Assembly: GCF_026013615.1 (NCBI RefSeq) | Contig: NZ_JAPDPI010000009.1 | Span: 81,935-145,934 of the forward strand | Direction of reading: 5' to 3' | DNA: 64,000 nt | From: Plebeiibacterium marinum | GTDB taxonomy: Bacteria; Bacteroidota; Bacteroidia; Bacteroidales; Marinilabiliaceae | Shown: positions 28,800 through 38,202 of the stretch, one piece after another | Numbering within the stretch: position 1 is the first letter of the stretch | Layout of the letters: each line of letters starts with the position of its first letter | Made by a program: the position numbers and the translations under genes | Notes under the pieces: model-generated | The model's database searches: none | What the model saw: the letters and a program-made list of their open reading frames with translations, nothing else | What the model was told of the DNA's origin: nothing

Positions 28800-29906
28800 T
28801 CAATCCAGCTTTCCAGTAAGCTTGCGTACTAAATTATATTTTGAGAAAAATTCTTTAGCTACCACGCGAATAATGGTATACACCGGAATAGCCAAAAACA
28901 TCCCTGCCATTCCTGCCAAATAACCTGCCATAATAATTACCAAAAATATCTCCAATGGATGGGCTTTAACACTTGATGAAAATATTAGTGGTTGAAAAAG
29001 AATATTATCAAGTAATTGCACAACTATATATAATGCAATAATAGCCCCAAAAAACAAGATAATGGGAGGGGGATCTGATGTTTGCAGATATACAACCATC
29101 GACACAATAAGTCCAAAAGAGGCGCCAATAATAGGGCCTAAATAAGGTATAATATTTATCAACCCGGAAAAAAGACCAATAATCAGCGCATGCTTAAACT
29201 CAAGTCCAATTATCATTAAACCAGCAAGCACTATGAGAGAGATTAATGAAATCTGAATAATAATTCCGGTAAAGTACCTTCGAAGCAAACGATTTATGGA
29301 CCACAACATATGATCAACCCCGACATAATAAATTTCAGGGACCACCAACTTTATGCTTTCCAATAAAAGAGACTCTTCTTTTAACAAAAAGAAAGTGATA
29401 AATGATATGGAAAACATAGCAATAAAAGTGTTACCAACAAACTCAATAAAGGACGAAAGAATGTCCTGTATTTTTGCAAAATCAAATATCGAAACTAAAA
29501 ATTCTGCTATTTGAGTTTTAATCATCGGAAACTCCAGTTCCTCTTGTAGTGATTCATTTATTGGTAAAATAAATGCGTTTGTAATCCTTTCAAAACGATC
29601 TAAAATAGAATTAAAATCTGCTTTTGACAGAAACTGTATTTCCTCAAAAATAAAAGGCACAACAAAACTAACAATAGAGATAATGATTGTCCAAATAAAC
29701 AACACTGTAGCCAATGCACTAAGTGGCTTAGAAAATTTAATCTTTTCAAATTTTTCACCTCTAAAAAAATCATAAATGGGGCGTGCTACCAAGGATAATA
29801 TGGCAGATATAATAATAAAGAAAACAATTGCCCTGAAATACCAAAGCAAAAATATACCTGCCAATATTGATACAATTCCAAACAGATATTTTAAGTTTTC
29901 CTTCAT
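28800..29906 (-). CDS. AI-2E/PerM family membrane transporter
   Basis: A 368-residue polytopic protein with about eight transmembrane segments, of the PerM/AI-2E exporter family (UPF0118). Visible family blocks are IIISAILSLVARPIYDFF near the N-terminus, GLFSGLINIIPYLGPIIGA (~240) and PVYTIIRVVAKEFF at the end. Members have been linked to autoinducer-2 or sodium/proton export, but the substrate here is unknown. It is transcribed alone. The 289 bases upstream (29907-30195) show nothing I can name. Confidence 0.88.
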   Translation of the reverse strand: MKENLKYLFGIVSILAGIFLLWYFRAIVFFIIISAILSLVARPIYDFFRGEKFEKIKFSKPLSALATVLFIWTIIISIVSFVVPFIFEEIQFLSKADFNSILDRFERITNAFILPINESLQEELEFPMIKTQIAEFLVSIFDFAKIQDILSSFIEFVGNTFIAMFSISFITFFLLKEESLLLESIKLVVPEIYYVGVDHMLWSINRLLRRYFTGIIIQISLISLIVLAGLMIIGLEFKHALIIGLFSGLINIIPYLGPIIGASFGLIVSMVVYLQTSDPPPIILFFGAIIALYIVVQLLDNILFQPLIFSSSVKAHPLEIFLVIIMAGYLAGMAGMFLAIPVYTIIRVVAKEFFSKYNLVRKLTGKLD

Positions 29907-30195
29907 ACTATAATTTAGTGTAATGAGAATATTAGTTAGCTGTTCTTATAAATGTATTAAAAATCATCTTCAACATCAATTTTATTTCCATATAGTGCGG
30001 TTAATATTTTAACAACACGTTCTTTTGGTCATTGCATAGTACAATTGGACTAATTATCAGCATATATCAAAATGATAAATTATAATTTTAGATAGTTAAT
30101 ATACCAGATAGTTATGGGATCAGAAAAAAAATAAACCCTATATTTATAGTGATAATTAAGCACAACTATTAATTAACCCCGTAAAACCCCAACAA

Positions 30196-31002
30196 ATGAA
30201 AGGAGCGATTATTGGAGACATTATCGGATCTGCCTTCGTAAAGGACAGCAGATCAACCACAGACTTTCAACTCTTTAAACCTATCTCGTCATTCACTGAG
30301 GACACGGTTTTAACACTGGCAACAGGTGATGCCGTGGTAAACAAACAAGATTTTAGAAACTCTCTGCGAATCTGGGTAAAAAAATATCCTTATGCTGGTT
30401 TTGAAGCAAAGTATAAAGAATGGATTCTTTCAGATTCTGACAAGCCCTTTGACAGCAAATGTGACGGATCTGCCCGCAGGGTTAGTTCAATAGGCATGAT
30501 TGCTAAAAACCTTGACCAAGCATTAGAGATTACTGAAAGAACTTCAAAAGTTACCCACAGCAGTATTGAAAAGATTAATGCATCAAAAGCAGTTAGTGCT
30601 GCAATTTACCTTGCCAAAACCGGTGAAAACAAATCATTTATTAAAGACTACATTCAGAAAGAATTTGGATACAACCTTTCAAAAACGATTGAAGAATTGC
30701 AGGAAGAAGTAGTAAGTAAAGATTTGCAAACTCCTGTGCCAGCAGCGATAAGTGTTTTTCTTAAATCAAACAATTTTGAAGATGCGATTCGCAAAGCCGT
30801 TTCTCTGGGTGGCCCCAGCAATACAATTGGCAGCATAACCGGCTCAATTGCCTATGCCTATTACAAACACATTCCTAAAAGCATTGTTAAACGGGCTTTA
30901 AACAGACTTACACCTGAAATGGTACGATTTATTGATGAATTTGAGTCAGAATTCCTACACAAAAAAGTGGGTAACAAAGAGATTTTAATTTCGATACATT
31001 AA
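30196..31002 (+). CDS. ADP-ribosylglycohydrolase family protein with altered metal site
   Basis: A 268-residue soluble protein of the DraG/ARH family, clear from MKGAIIGDIIGSAF at the N-terminus and SLGGPSNTIGSITGSIAYAY near the C-terminus. Enzymes of this family remove ADP-ribose using two Mg ions held by TDDT and GGDSDT. Here these read TEDT (residues 34-37) and GGPSNT (205-210), so one Asp is Glu, one is Pro and one is Asn. The fold looks complete, with no frameshift. Activity is therefore doubtful; it may bind ADP-ribose without cleaving it. Confidence 0.85.
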   Translation: MKGAIIGDIIGSAFVKDSRSTTDFQLFKPISSFTEDTVLTLATGDAVVNKQDFRNSLRIWVKKYPYAGFEAKYKEWILSDSDKPFDSKCDGSARRVSSIGMIAKNLDQALEITERTSKVTHSSIEKINASKAVSAAIYLAKTGENKSFIKDYIQKEFGYNLSKTIEELQEEVVSKDLQTPVPAAISVFLKSNNFEDAIRKAVSLGGPSNTIGSITGSIAYAYYKHIPKSIVKRALNRLTPEMVRFIDEFESEFLHKKVGNKEILISIH

Positions 31003-31010
31003 AATTAAAA

Positions 31011-31036
31011 AGAAAGGAGGGGAAATCCCCTCCTTT
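31011..31036. terminator. Bidirectional terminator between convergent genes
   Basis: Perfect inverted repeat (AAAGGAGGGGA with TCCCCTCCTTT) with a 2-3 base loop and A/T-rich flanks. It lies between the ADP-ribosylglycohydrolase gene and lon, touching the lon stop codon at 31036. Confidence 0.88.
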
Positions 31037-33477
31037 TATTTCTCTATTGCAATATCCAATACTTCTTTTATATTATTGACATAATAAAACTCAAGTCCTT
31101 CGATGTAAATATCCTTAATCTCGGATACATCTTTTTTATTATCAACTGAAAGGATAATTTCTTTTATCCCTGCTCTTTTGGCCGCAAGGATTTTTTCTTT
31201 TATTCCTCCAACCGGCAGGACTTTCCCCCTAAGGGTAATTTCTCCAGTCATAGCAATACGCTTCTTAACTTTTTTTCCAGTATAGATAGAAGCCAGGGCT
31301 GTAGCCATTGTAATCCCGGCCGAAGGTCCGTCTTTAGGTATTGCCCCTTCTGGAACGTGAACATGTATATTGTTACCCTCCAGCTGTTCTTGCGAGATAT
31401 TAAGCTCTTTACTATGCGACTTTATGTATTCAAGAGCAAGTACAGCCGACTCTTTCATAACATCCCCCAGATTCCCTGTTAAAGTTAGCTTGCCATTCCC
31501 TTTTGACAAACTAGATTCAACATAAAGTATTTCACCCCCTACTGCAGTCCAAGCCAAGCCAGTAACCACTCCAGGAACATGAGTATCCTGATATTTCTCT
31601 TTTGAAAACCGCTCTATACCAAGATTCTCTTTAATATCATCAGTCGACACCGCTTTTTTAAACTCCTTGCCAGTAGCAATTTTTAAAGCATATTTCCTGG
31701 CTAATTTTGCTAGCACTTTATTAAGCTCTCTAACTCCAGATTCTCTGGTATAGTTTTCAATTATGAAGTTCATAGCCTTCTTTGAAATGGAGAGCTTACT
31801 TTTAGGTATGCCATGGTTTTCAAGCTGCTTAGGCCAAAGGTGACGTTTTGCTATCTCGTTTTTCTCATCCAAAACATATCCACTTACTTCAATAAGTTCC
31901 ATCCTATCAAGCAATGGTTGCGAAATAGTGCCCAATGTATTAGCCGTAGCAATAAATATCACTTTTGACAGATCAAAATCAACCTCCAGAAAATTATCAT
32001 GGAAATTTTCATTTTGTTCCGGATCCAGCACTTCCAATAAGGCAGCAGCAGGATCTCCATGTGCGCTTGTCCCGATTTTATCAACTTCATCCAAAATAAA
32101 AACCGGGTTTGAACTTTCCGCCTTTTTAATATTCTGGATAATCCTTCCTGGCATGGCTCCAATATATGTTTTTCTATGCCCCCGGATTTCTGCCTCATCA
32201 TGAACACCTCCTAATGACATTCTGGCATATTTCCTACCCAAGGCATCAGCAACTGATTTTCCCAAAGAGGTTTTACCAACTCCCGGAGGGCCATACAAAC
32301 AAATTATTGGAGACTTTAGATCACCTTTAAGTTTTAGAACAGCCAAATGTTCAAGAATACGTTCTTTAACACCATCTAATCCAAAGTGGTCGCGATTCAG
32401 CACTGCTTCGGCAGACTCCATACCAAACTTATCTTCAGTATATTCGTTCCATGGAATATCTAAAAGCGTAGTAAGATAATTATGTTGCACAGAATATTCG
32501 CCGGTTGCAGGATTTAACCTCTCCAACTTATCCAGCTCTTTATAAAACAATTCAGATACTTCCTTTCCCCACTTCTTCTTTTCTGCTCTCTCTTTTAATT
32601 CCCTTACTTCCTGTTCTACAGGGCTAGATCCAAGCTCATCCTGAATATGCTTCATCTGCTGGTGAAGCATATATTCACGTTGTTGTTGGTCAATATCAAG
32701 TTTTACTTTGCTCTGAATATCGTTTTTTAACTCAAGCAACTGCACTTCACGGGTAAGAAACTCCAGTAGTTTCATTCCCCTGTCTTTCATCTCGTCAATC
32801 TTGAGTAGCGACTGCTTCTCTTTAACCGAAATCTCTGAATTAGAGCATATAAAATTCACAAGGAATGATGGATTCTCTATGTTTTTTACAGCAAAAGATG
32901 CTTCAGGTGGAATATTTGAGGAGTATTTTATAATACGTAAAGACAAATCTTTAAGCGAGCTGATAAGCGCCTCATAATCTCTTGATTTATCTTCTTCAGG
33001 CTCAATATCATTAAGCGCTTTTACCTTTGCCTTAAAATAGGGTTCCGTAGCAACAAGCTCTTCTAGTTCAAACCTCTTCTTCCCTTGAATAATGGCAGAG
33101 GTAGAGCCATCTGGCATTTCCAAAAGCTTGATAACTTTTGCAACCGTTCCTATATGATATAAATCTTCAATAACAGGCTCGTCAACATCAGCTTCTTTTT
33201 GAGCCAATGCCCCAAATAACCCATTGCTTCGCTGCACATCTTTTACGAGTTTTAAAGATGTTTCCCTCCCCAAAGAAATTGGAACTATCACTCCTGGAAA
33301 TAAAACGGTATTTCTTAATGGTAAAATAGGCAATTCCTGAGGCACATCAATATCAGAAAGTTCGGGTTCATCTTCGTTGGATACGATAGGAATAAACTCC
33401 GCTTCAGATTCGTACATATCACTCAGGTTTGCTTTGTTTATTGAGATTTTAAAATTATCCATATTTACTTTCTGCAT
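31036..33477 (-). CDS. lon: ATP-dependent protease Lon
   Basis: An 813-residue cytosolic AAA+ protease. The N-terminal LON substrate domain begins at LPILPLRNTVLFPGVIVPIS (~50), the ATPase has Walker A YGPPGVGKTSLGKSVADALG (~395) and VFILDEVDKIG, and the C-terminal protease has the Ser of PKDGPSAGITMATALAS (~717) and the Lys of VGGIKEKILAAKRAG (~758). A short acidic extension (~20-48) precedes the LON domain. Starts at 33477 and 33462 are both ATG. Transcribed alone. The upstream DNA contains two TTGTCA boxes (33488-33501) pointing away from the gene, of unknown meaning. Confidence 0.97.
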   Translation of the reverse strand: MQKVNMDNFKISINKANLSDMYESEAEFIPIVSNEDEPELSDIDVPQELPILPLRNTVLFPGVIVPISLGRETSLKLVKDVQRSNGLFGALAQKEADVDEPVIEDLYHIGTVAKVIKLLEMPDGSTSAIIQGKKRFELEELVATEPYFKAKVKALNDIEPEEDKSRDYEALISSLKDLSLRIIKYSSNIPPEASFAVKNIENPSFLVNFICSNSEISVKEKQSLLKIDEMKDRGMKLLEFLTREVQLLELKNDIQSKVKLDIDQQQREYMLHQQMKHIQDELGSSPVEQEVRELKERAEKKKWGKEVSELFYKELDKLERLNPATGEYSVQHNYLTTLLDIPWNEYTEDKFGMESAEAVLNRDHFGLDGVKERILEHLAVLKLKGDLKSPIICLYGPPGVGKTSLGKSVADALGRKYARMSLGGVHDEAEIRGHRKTYIGAMPGRIIQNIKKAESSNPVFILDEVDKIGTSAHGDPAAALLEVLDPEQNENFHDNFLEVDFDLSKVIFIATANTLGTISQPLLDRMELIEVSGYVLDEKNEIAKRHLWPKQLENHGIPKSKLSISKKAMNFIIENYTRESGVRELNKVLAKLARKYALKIATGKEFKKAVSTDDIKENLGIERFSKEKYQDTHVPGVVTGLAWTAVGGEILYVESSLSKGNGKLTLTGNLGDVMKESAVLALEYIKSHSKELNISQEQLEGNNIHVHVPEGAIPKDGPSAGITMATALASIYTGKKVKKRIAMTGEITLRGKVLPVGGIKEKILAAKRAGIKEIILSVDNKKDVSEIKDIYIEGLEFYYVNNIKEVLDIAIEK

Positions 33478-33593
33478 AGAAAAATTGTCAATTTGTCACT
33501 TATGCGCTAAAACAATAGCGAACAATGTACTTGTCAATAGATGTGCCAAAGTTCAATTATTACATTGCAATTGATCCTGACCTCTTTTATGGG

Positions 33594-33625
33594 TAAAAAA
33601 AAAGCTCCGGTTATACCGAAGCTTT
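33594..33625 (-). terminator. Terminator of rpmE
   Basis: On the minus strand AAGCTTCGGT pairs with ACCGGAGCTT (one T-G pair), loop ATA-like, followed by nine T residues. It lies 23 bases after the rpmE stop codon. Confidence 0.9.
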
Positions 33626-33647
33626 ATTAAGACTTAAGCGTCTAAGC

Positions 33648-33911
33648 TTATTTTTTTCTGTTATCCATGTGCTTTTGGTACCTACTTCTAAACTTATCAA
33701 CACGTCCTGCTGTATCAACAAGTTTCATCTTACCAGTATAAAAAGGGTGAGATGTGTTTGAGATCTCAAGCTTCACCAATGGATACTCTACTCCTTCAAT
33801 CTCGATAGTATCTTTTGTGTTAACAGTAGAACGAGTAACAAATGTTTCCTCGTTTGACATATCTTTGAAAGCTACCAAGCGATAATTATCTGGATGAATT
33901 TCCTTTTTCAT
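33648..33911 (-). CDS. rpmE: 50S ribosomal protein L31, type B
   Basis: An 87-residue large-subunit protein. It starts [20 protein letters not shown] and contains the L31 signature [24 protein letters not shown]. No Cys residues are present, so it is the zinc-independent B form with the usual longer central loop. In organisms with two L31 genes this form is made in zinc shortage; in Bacteroidota it is often the only one, so regulation cannot be assumed. It has its own promoter and terminator. Confidence 0.97.
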   Translation of the reverse strand: MKKEIHPDNYRLVAFKDMSNEETFVTRSTVNTKDTIEIEGVEYPLVKLEISNTSHPFYTGKMKLVDTAGRVDKFRSRYQKHMDNRKK

Positions 33912-33950
33912 TTTCTTACCTCTTTAATATTCAAATTTCTTAACGGACTG

Positions 33951-33982
33951 CAAAGGTAAATATTAATATTAAAAGTGCAAAA
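33951..33982 (-). promoter_or_regulatory. Promoter of rpmE
   Basis: On the minus strand TTTTG (33982-33978) and TACCTTTG (33958-33951) are 19 bases apart, an excellent match to the Bacteroidota -33/-7 pattern. The start point would be about 35 bases upstream of the ATG. Confidence 0.78.
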
Positions 33983-34028
33983 CAATTTTTATTTATTTGC
34001 TTAATATTTAATTCCTTCGGTAATAAAT

Positions 34029-35240
34029 TTAAAGTTCATTGGCTTCTTTCTCTTTAATAGCCTTTTCTTTAGTATCGGTTGGGATGCTGGCAGCCCGTGC
34101 ATTTTTTCTTTTTGAAGGATCAAATACATACCTATATGTAATATGCTTTTTCGAAAATTCAGCCCCCATTGAATCTTGAAGTGATCGCATTTTGGGATTA
34201 AAATCTCCCACCCAACTTAACTCCATTTCATCAAACCAGGTACGTTTATATACCTGCTCCCTAAGATTATAAAAAAGACCCGATTCAATTCCCGATCTTT
34301 GAAACTTTGGTTTCACCCCTAAAATAACCACTCTCAAACGGGTCATGGCCTTTCTTTGCTTCAACCACAAGAATCTTAATTTATTGACAAGATTCATTTT
34401 CCCATTAAAATATTTTAGAATCTGATTAACATCAGGATAAAGGAAAATGAAGCCTATAGGTTCATTATTGTAATAAGCAAACCAGCATAATTCTTCAATA
34501 ACAATAGGTTTAGCCTGAGTAAATGCGGGCCTGATTTTATCAGGGGTCATTTTCGTAAAGTTTTCATGAAACTTCCATGCATCATTATAAACTTCACAAA
34601 AGTCGCTAATAAATTTATCGGACTGTTTCCAGGTAAAATGCCTAAAATTATAATCCTCTTTTTTTCCTACCCATTCAGCAATTTTCCAAAATCTCTCAGG
34701 AAACGGCTTTTTCAGGTCAAGACGATTTGTCACTTGTTCAAAATACGTTTGAAAACCAAATTCTTCAAAAAGCTGTTTATAATAAGGGGGATTATATTGC
34801 ATTCCATACGCCGGAGGAGTAAAACCTTCAACCAACAATCCCCAAAAATTATCATTCTCTCCAAAGTTAATAGGTCCATCAACAGCCTCCATCCCTTTAT
34901 CCTTAAGCCACTTTATTGCAGTATCAATAAGCAGATGAGCTCCCTTTTTATCATTAATACATTCAAAAAATCCAATACCGCCGGTAGGCTGATCAAAACC
35001 ATATGCTTTTTTCTCATTAATAAATACAGCTATCCGACCAATAACATCACCTGTATTATCCATTAATATATAGCGGGTAGCAGTACCGTGAGAAAAGAAT
35101 GGATTCTCCTTTGGTGAAAAAATATTCTCAATGTCCTTATTTAGAGGACGAACATATGAACTGTCCTTTTTATAGATTAAGTTCACGACATTTAAAAAAT
35201 GTTTTTTATGGATATTGTTTTGAACCTCTATAACCTGCAT
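34029..35240 (-). CDS. GNAT-fold (YghO-like) protein
   Basis: A 403-residue cytosolic protein of a family common in Bacteroidota and related to E. coli YghO, usually annotated as N-acetyltransferase or hypothetical. The N-terminal half (VIGRIAVFINEKKAY, then GFFECINDKKGAHLLIDTAI) and the C-terminal half (RLRVVILGVKPKFQRSGIES plus GLFYNLREQV) both look like GNAT folds; the second includes a Q-R-S-G acetyl-CoA-loop-like segment. The substrate is unknown. I use the ATG at 35240, not the TTG at 35246. A charged Lys/Glu tail ends the protein. Confidence 0.8.
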   Translation of the reverse strand: MQVIEVQNNIHKKHFLNVVNLIYKKDSSYVRPLNKDIENIFSPKENPFFSHGTATRYILMDNTGDVIGRIAVFINEKKAYGFDQPTGGIGFFECINDKKGAHLLIDTAIKWLKDKGMEAVDGPINFGENDNFWGLLVEGFTPPAYGMQYNPPYYKQLFEEFGFQTYFEQVTNRLDLKKPFPERFWKIAEWVGKKEDYNFRHFTWKQSDKFISDFCEVYNDAWKFHENFTKMTPDKIRPAFTQAKPIVIEELCWFAYYNNEPIGFIFLYPDVNQILKYFNGKMNLVNKLRFLWLKQRKAMTRLRVVILGVKPKFQRSGIESGLFYNLREQVYKRTWFDEMELSWVGDFNPKMRSLQDSMGAEFSKKHITYRYVFDPSKRKNARAASIPTDTKEKAIKEKEANEL

Positions 35241-35301
35241 ATACAATAATAATTAATGTTTTATCCTTGTTTACAAAGATAGAGCGAAAAATGGTAAATC
35301 A

Positions 35302-35988
35302 TTAAGAATCTTTTAGAAAAGCTATCTCAGTTAAAACATCCTCACGCAGCCAGGATACCGAATCGTTCCCCTTAAATTTATCCATCAACCCCTCTACATT
35401 ACCCATTTGCATTCTTGATACTCTGCAAAGCTGACGTAAAAACCGACCTTTTACCCTCAAATCAAATTTATTGTTATCATTTATAGTTTTTTCCAGCAAA
35501 ACAAGGAGTTCACCATACTGCTCTTCCTCCATTTTAAACCCTTTTTGCAAATATGCAGATAAGGCTACCCATATAACAGCTTGTTTATTTCTACTGTTAC
35601 TATTAATATTATTGATGGCAAAAGTGTACAAATCAGGATGTTTCCAGACAAGATTTGCTCCCAGCTGCTCAGCTATTTCGGGAGTAGGAATTGAGTTCAT
35701 CCAATCTTCCATGGTGACAAGAAAATCTTCTTTAAACTCTGCAATTAGCGTGGCCAACACCATTGTTTCCCGAATTTCCCTGGACCAAAGTCGCTCTGCC
35801 AATCTATTATTTGGGGCATATTTCTTAGCCATCTGCCTCAACCATAAAATACTTGCGCCATAATTAAGTTTATAACTTAAACCTTTCCCCTCCATCTGCT
35901 CAGAAACATCTCCGTCCATGATTTTGTTCAGGCTCCTAATTATCCTATCCACTTGTTCACTAATATCATCCTGCAGAAAAAATTTCAT
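35302..35988 (-). CDS. DNA alkylation repair (AlkD-like) helical-repeat protein
   Basis: A 228-residue all-helical protein resembling AlkD-type DNA glycosylases, built of HEAT-like repeats. Supporting segments are LWSREIRETMVLATLIAEF, EDFLVTMEDWMNSIPTPEIA and RNKQAVIWVALSAYL, which follow the family pattern of Trp/Arg-rich helices that grip the DNA backbone. AlkD removes positively charged 3- and 7-alkylpurines. The active-site residues were not checked by alignment, so enzymatic activity is inferred. It lies 61 bases upstream of the GNAT-fold gene on the same strand. Confidence 0.75.
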   Translation of the reverse strand: MKFFLQDDISEQVDRIIRSLNKIMDGDVSEQMEGKGLSYKLNYGASILWLRQMAKKYAPNNRLAERLWSREIRETMVLATLIAEFKEDFLVTMEDWMNSIPTPEIAEQLGANLVWKHPDLYTFAINNINSNSRNKQAVIWVALSAYLQKGFKMEEEQYGELLVLLEKTINDNNKFDLRVKGRFLRQLCRVSRMQMGNVEGLMDKFKGNDSVSWLREDVLTEIAFLKDS

Positions 35989-36070
35989 ATTATTAATTCT
36001 TATATTATTTTAATTATCAAGCTCATACTATCTACACCCTATTATTTTATTACTTTTTTTACCAAAAGTA

Positions 36071-36102
36071 TTGCAAATGTAGTTTTTTTAATGTTATCTT
36101 TG
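36071..36102 (+). promoter_or_regulatory. Promoter of tRNA-His
   Basis: TTG at 36071-36073 and TATCTTTG at 36095-36102, 21 bases apart, match the phylum's promoter pattern. The tRNA begins 20 bases after the -7 element. Confidence 0.7.
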
Positions 36103-36121
36103 CATCGCTTTTAGCAGAAAT

Positions 36122-36196
36122 GGTGGTTGTAGCTCAGTTGGTTAGAGCGCCGGATTGTGGTTCCGGAGGTCGCCGGTTCGAGACCGGTCTTCCACC
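36122..36196 (+). tRNA. tRNA-His (anticodon GTG)
   Basis: Cloverleaf read by hand. The anticodon stem CCGGA/TCCGG encloses TTGTGGT with anticodon GTG; the D arm is GCTC...GAGC; the T arm is GCCGG-TTCGAGA-CCGGT. The 5' extra G (position -1) faces C73, the identity pair of tRNA-His. The 3' CCA is not encoded (CAT follows). The acceptor stem GTGGTTG/CTTCCAC has two adjacent T-T mismatches at pairs 5:68 and 6:67, which is unusual. Confidence 0.95.
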
Positions 36197-36201
36197 CATA
36201 T

Positions 36202-36239
36202 AAACGCAAATTTCTTTGATTAAGGAATTTGCGTTTTTT
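36202..36239 (+). terminator. Terminator of tRNA-His
   Basis: AAACGCAAATT pairs with AATTTGCGTTT across a 13-base loop and runs into a T tract. It directly follows the tRNA. Confidence 0.88.
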
Positions 36240-36388
36240 ATTTCTTATAATTTCTCCTACTCTTAGAATTATCTTTTCTCTTTACAATCCCTTTAATTAT
36301 TGGCATTTGAATTACATGTATTCCTAAAAGAATAATAAAAATTATATATTTGCTTTTCTTGAACTATATAATGAAAAACTAGGGCTAT

Positions 36389-38110
36389 ATGCAACAGATA
36401 AATGAAATTTTAAAGGTGATCGACTCATATATTGGGAGTAGCGAATGGTTTGTTTATCTTTTATTAGGCGTAGGTCTGTTTTTTACTTTATACCTTGGTT
36501 TTCCTCAGTTACGCTATTTAAGATATGCCATCCAGATTGTTAAAGGAAAATTTGACAGAGAAGGTGACATAGGAGACACTTCCCATTTTCAGGCATTGGC
36601 AACAGCACTATCGGGTACGGTAGGAACTGGCAATATTGCAGGAGTAGCATATGCAGTATATCTGGGAGGTCCGGCTGCCTTGTTTTGGATGTTGGTTACT
36701 GCCTTAATTGGTATGACCACAAAATTTGTTGAGGTAACACTTTCTCATAAATACAGGGAAATAGCCAGTGATGGAATGGTTTCCGGAGGTCCAATGTATT
36801 TTATGAAAAAGCGTTTGGACATTAAAATGCCTTCTGGCAAGGTGCTAAAAACTGGTAAAATAATGGCCATTATATTTGCCGCAGCAACTGTTTTCTCATC
36901 ATTTGGAACAGGAAGCCTGCCTCAAATAAATAGCATCTCCAATTCAATAAGCGCTACATTTGGAATACCACATATTATTACAGGTTTGGTATTGGCTATA
37001 CTCCTGGCATTTGTAATTATTGGAGGGATAAAAAGAATTGCCAGCATTACATCAAAGCTAGTTCCAACCATGGCCATTATCTATTTCATTGGTGCTATTG
37101 CTGTAATAATGTATAATTACGAAAACATTCTCCCTTCGCTTAAATCTGTTTTTGCCGATGTTTTTACCGGATCTGCTGCCACTGGAGGCTTTTTAGGTGC
37201 TACTATAATATTTGCATTTAAAAGAGGAGTGAATAGGGGACTATTCTCAAATGAAGCAGGACAAGGGTCGGCACCAATTGCACACTCCGCAGCCAGGGCT
37301 CACGAACCTGTTTCGGAAGGACTAGTAGCCTTGTTGGAACCTTTTATAGATACGATTATAATTTGTACTTTAACAGGATTGGTGTTATTATCGAGTGGGG
37401 TATGGACTGAAAAACACATGAATAACTTCCAATACGCAGAACTTTCAGTAATTGAGGGTTTGTATTCAGATACTGATCCGGCTGAAAGGGAAATGCTGGG
37501 AAATCACGTTAATGGGATTCAAAACCTTCCTTTATACACTGGAGTTCTTAATGTGGTAGATGGACAAGTAACAGATAAGGTATCATTTATTCATTCAAGA
37601 TCTTTAGCCGAGAAGGTAAAACTATACAAAAAGCAGCAATTATATAGTGGGTCTATCAAAGTCAACAATGGAATAGTAGACTCGGAATCCGGAGTTATAT
37701 TTAAAGGAAAGTCTCTCCTGCATAGTGCCCCTTTAACAACAATCGCCTTTACAAGAAGCTGGTTTGGTAATTTTGGCAAATATATTGTATCCATTGGCCT
37801 ATTGTTGTTTGCTTTTTCTACCGCTATTTCATGGTCGTATTATGGCAGTAGGGCAATCGTGTATCTATTTGGTGTAAATGCAGTTAAATATTACCGAATT
37901 GTATATGTTCTGGGTTTTTTCATCGCTTCATTTACTGATACCGAAATTATCTGGACCCTTTCTGGAATTACCATTGCTTTGATGACAATTCCAAACCTGA
38001 TAGGAATATTTGCCCTACATAAAGAGATGAGACTGGAGGTAAAGAAATTCTGGGGCGAATATGCCAAACGATTCCCCAACGACAGATTACCATTCTTTGA
38101 AAGAAAGTAA
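36389..38110 (+). CDS. Alanine/glycine:sodium symporter (AGCS family)
   Basis: A 573-residue polytopic membrane protein that should import alanine or glycine with Na+. Family blocks are [20 protein letters not shown] (~72-92), GGPMYFMKK, the [20 protein letters not shown] motif (~285-305) and [20 protein letters not shown] (~475). Usual length is ~450-480; here an extra soluble stretch of about 95 residues (~350-450) interrupts the helices just after [10 protein letters not shown]. It is read alone; a TAnnTTTG match at 36345-36352 may be its -7 element. Confidence 0.9.
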   Translation: MQQINEILKVIDSYIGSSEWFVYLLLGVGLFFTLYLGFPQLRYLRYAIQIVKGKFDREGDIGDTSHFQALATALSGTVGTGNIAGVAYAVYLGGPAALFWMLVTALIGMTTKFVEVTLSHKYREIASDGMVSGGPMYFMKKRLDIKMPSGKVLKTGKIMAIIFAAATVFSSFGTGSLPQINSISNSISATFGIPHIITGLVLAILLAFVIIGGIKRIASITSKLVPTMAIIYFIGAIAVIMYNYENILPSLKSVFADVFTGSAATGGFLGATIIFAFKRGVNRGLFSNEAGQGSAPIAHSAARAHEPVSEGLVALLEPFIDTIIICTLTGLVLLSSGVWTEKHMNNFQYAELSVIEGLYSDTDPAEREMLGNHVNGIQNLPLYTGVLNVVDGQVTDKVSFIHSRSLAEKVKLYKKQQLYSGSIKVNNGIVDSESGVIFKGKSLLHSAPLTTIAFTRSWFGNFGKYIVSIGLLLFAFSTAISWSYYGSRAIVYLFGVNAVKYYRIVYVLGFFIASFTDTEIIWTLSGITIALMTIPNLIGIFALHKEMRLEVKKFWGEYAKRFPNDRLPFFERK

Positions 38111-38202
38111 TATCAATCACCTATCGATTAAATGCTGATTTATAAAAAAAGTCTATCTTTATATCTCATGTCTGGTCTTATTGTTTTAAATAAGTAATAT
38201 TT

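Noticed and set aside
33486..33503. TTGTCA boxes upstream of lon as a third copy of the GTCACG element
   Set aside because: The boxes are 10 bp apart, only one extends to TTTGTCAC, and they point away from lon. The match is too weak to group with the other two.
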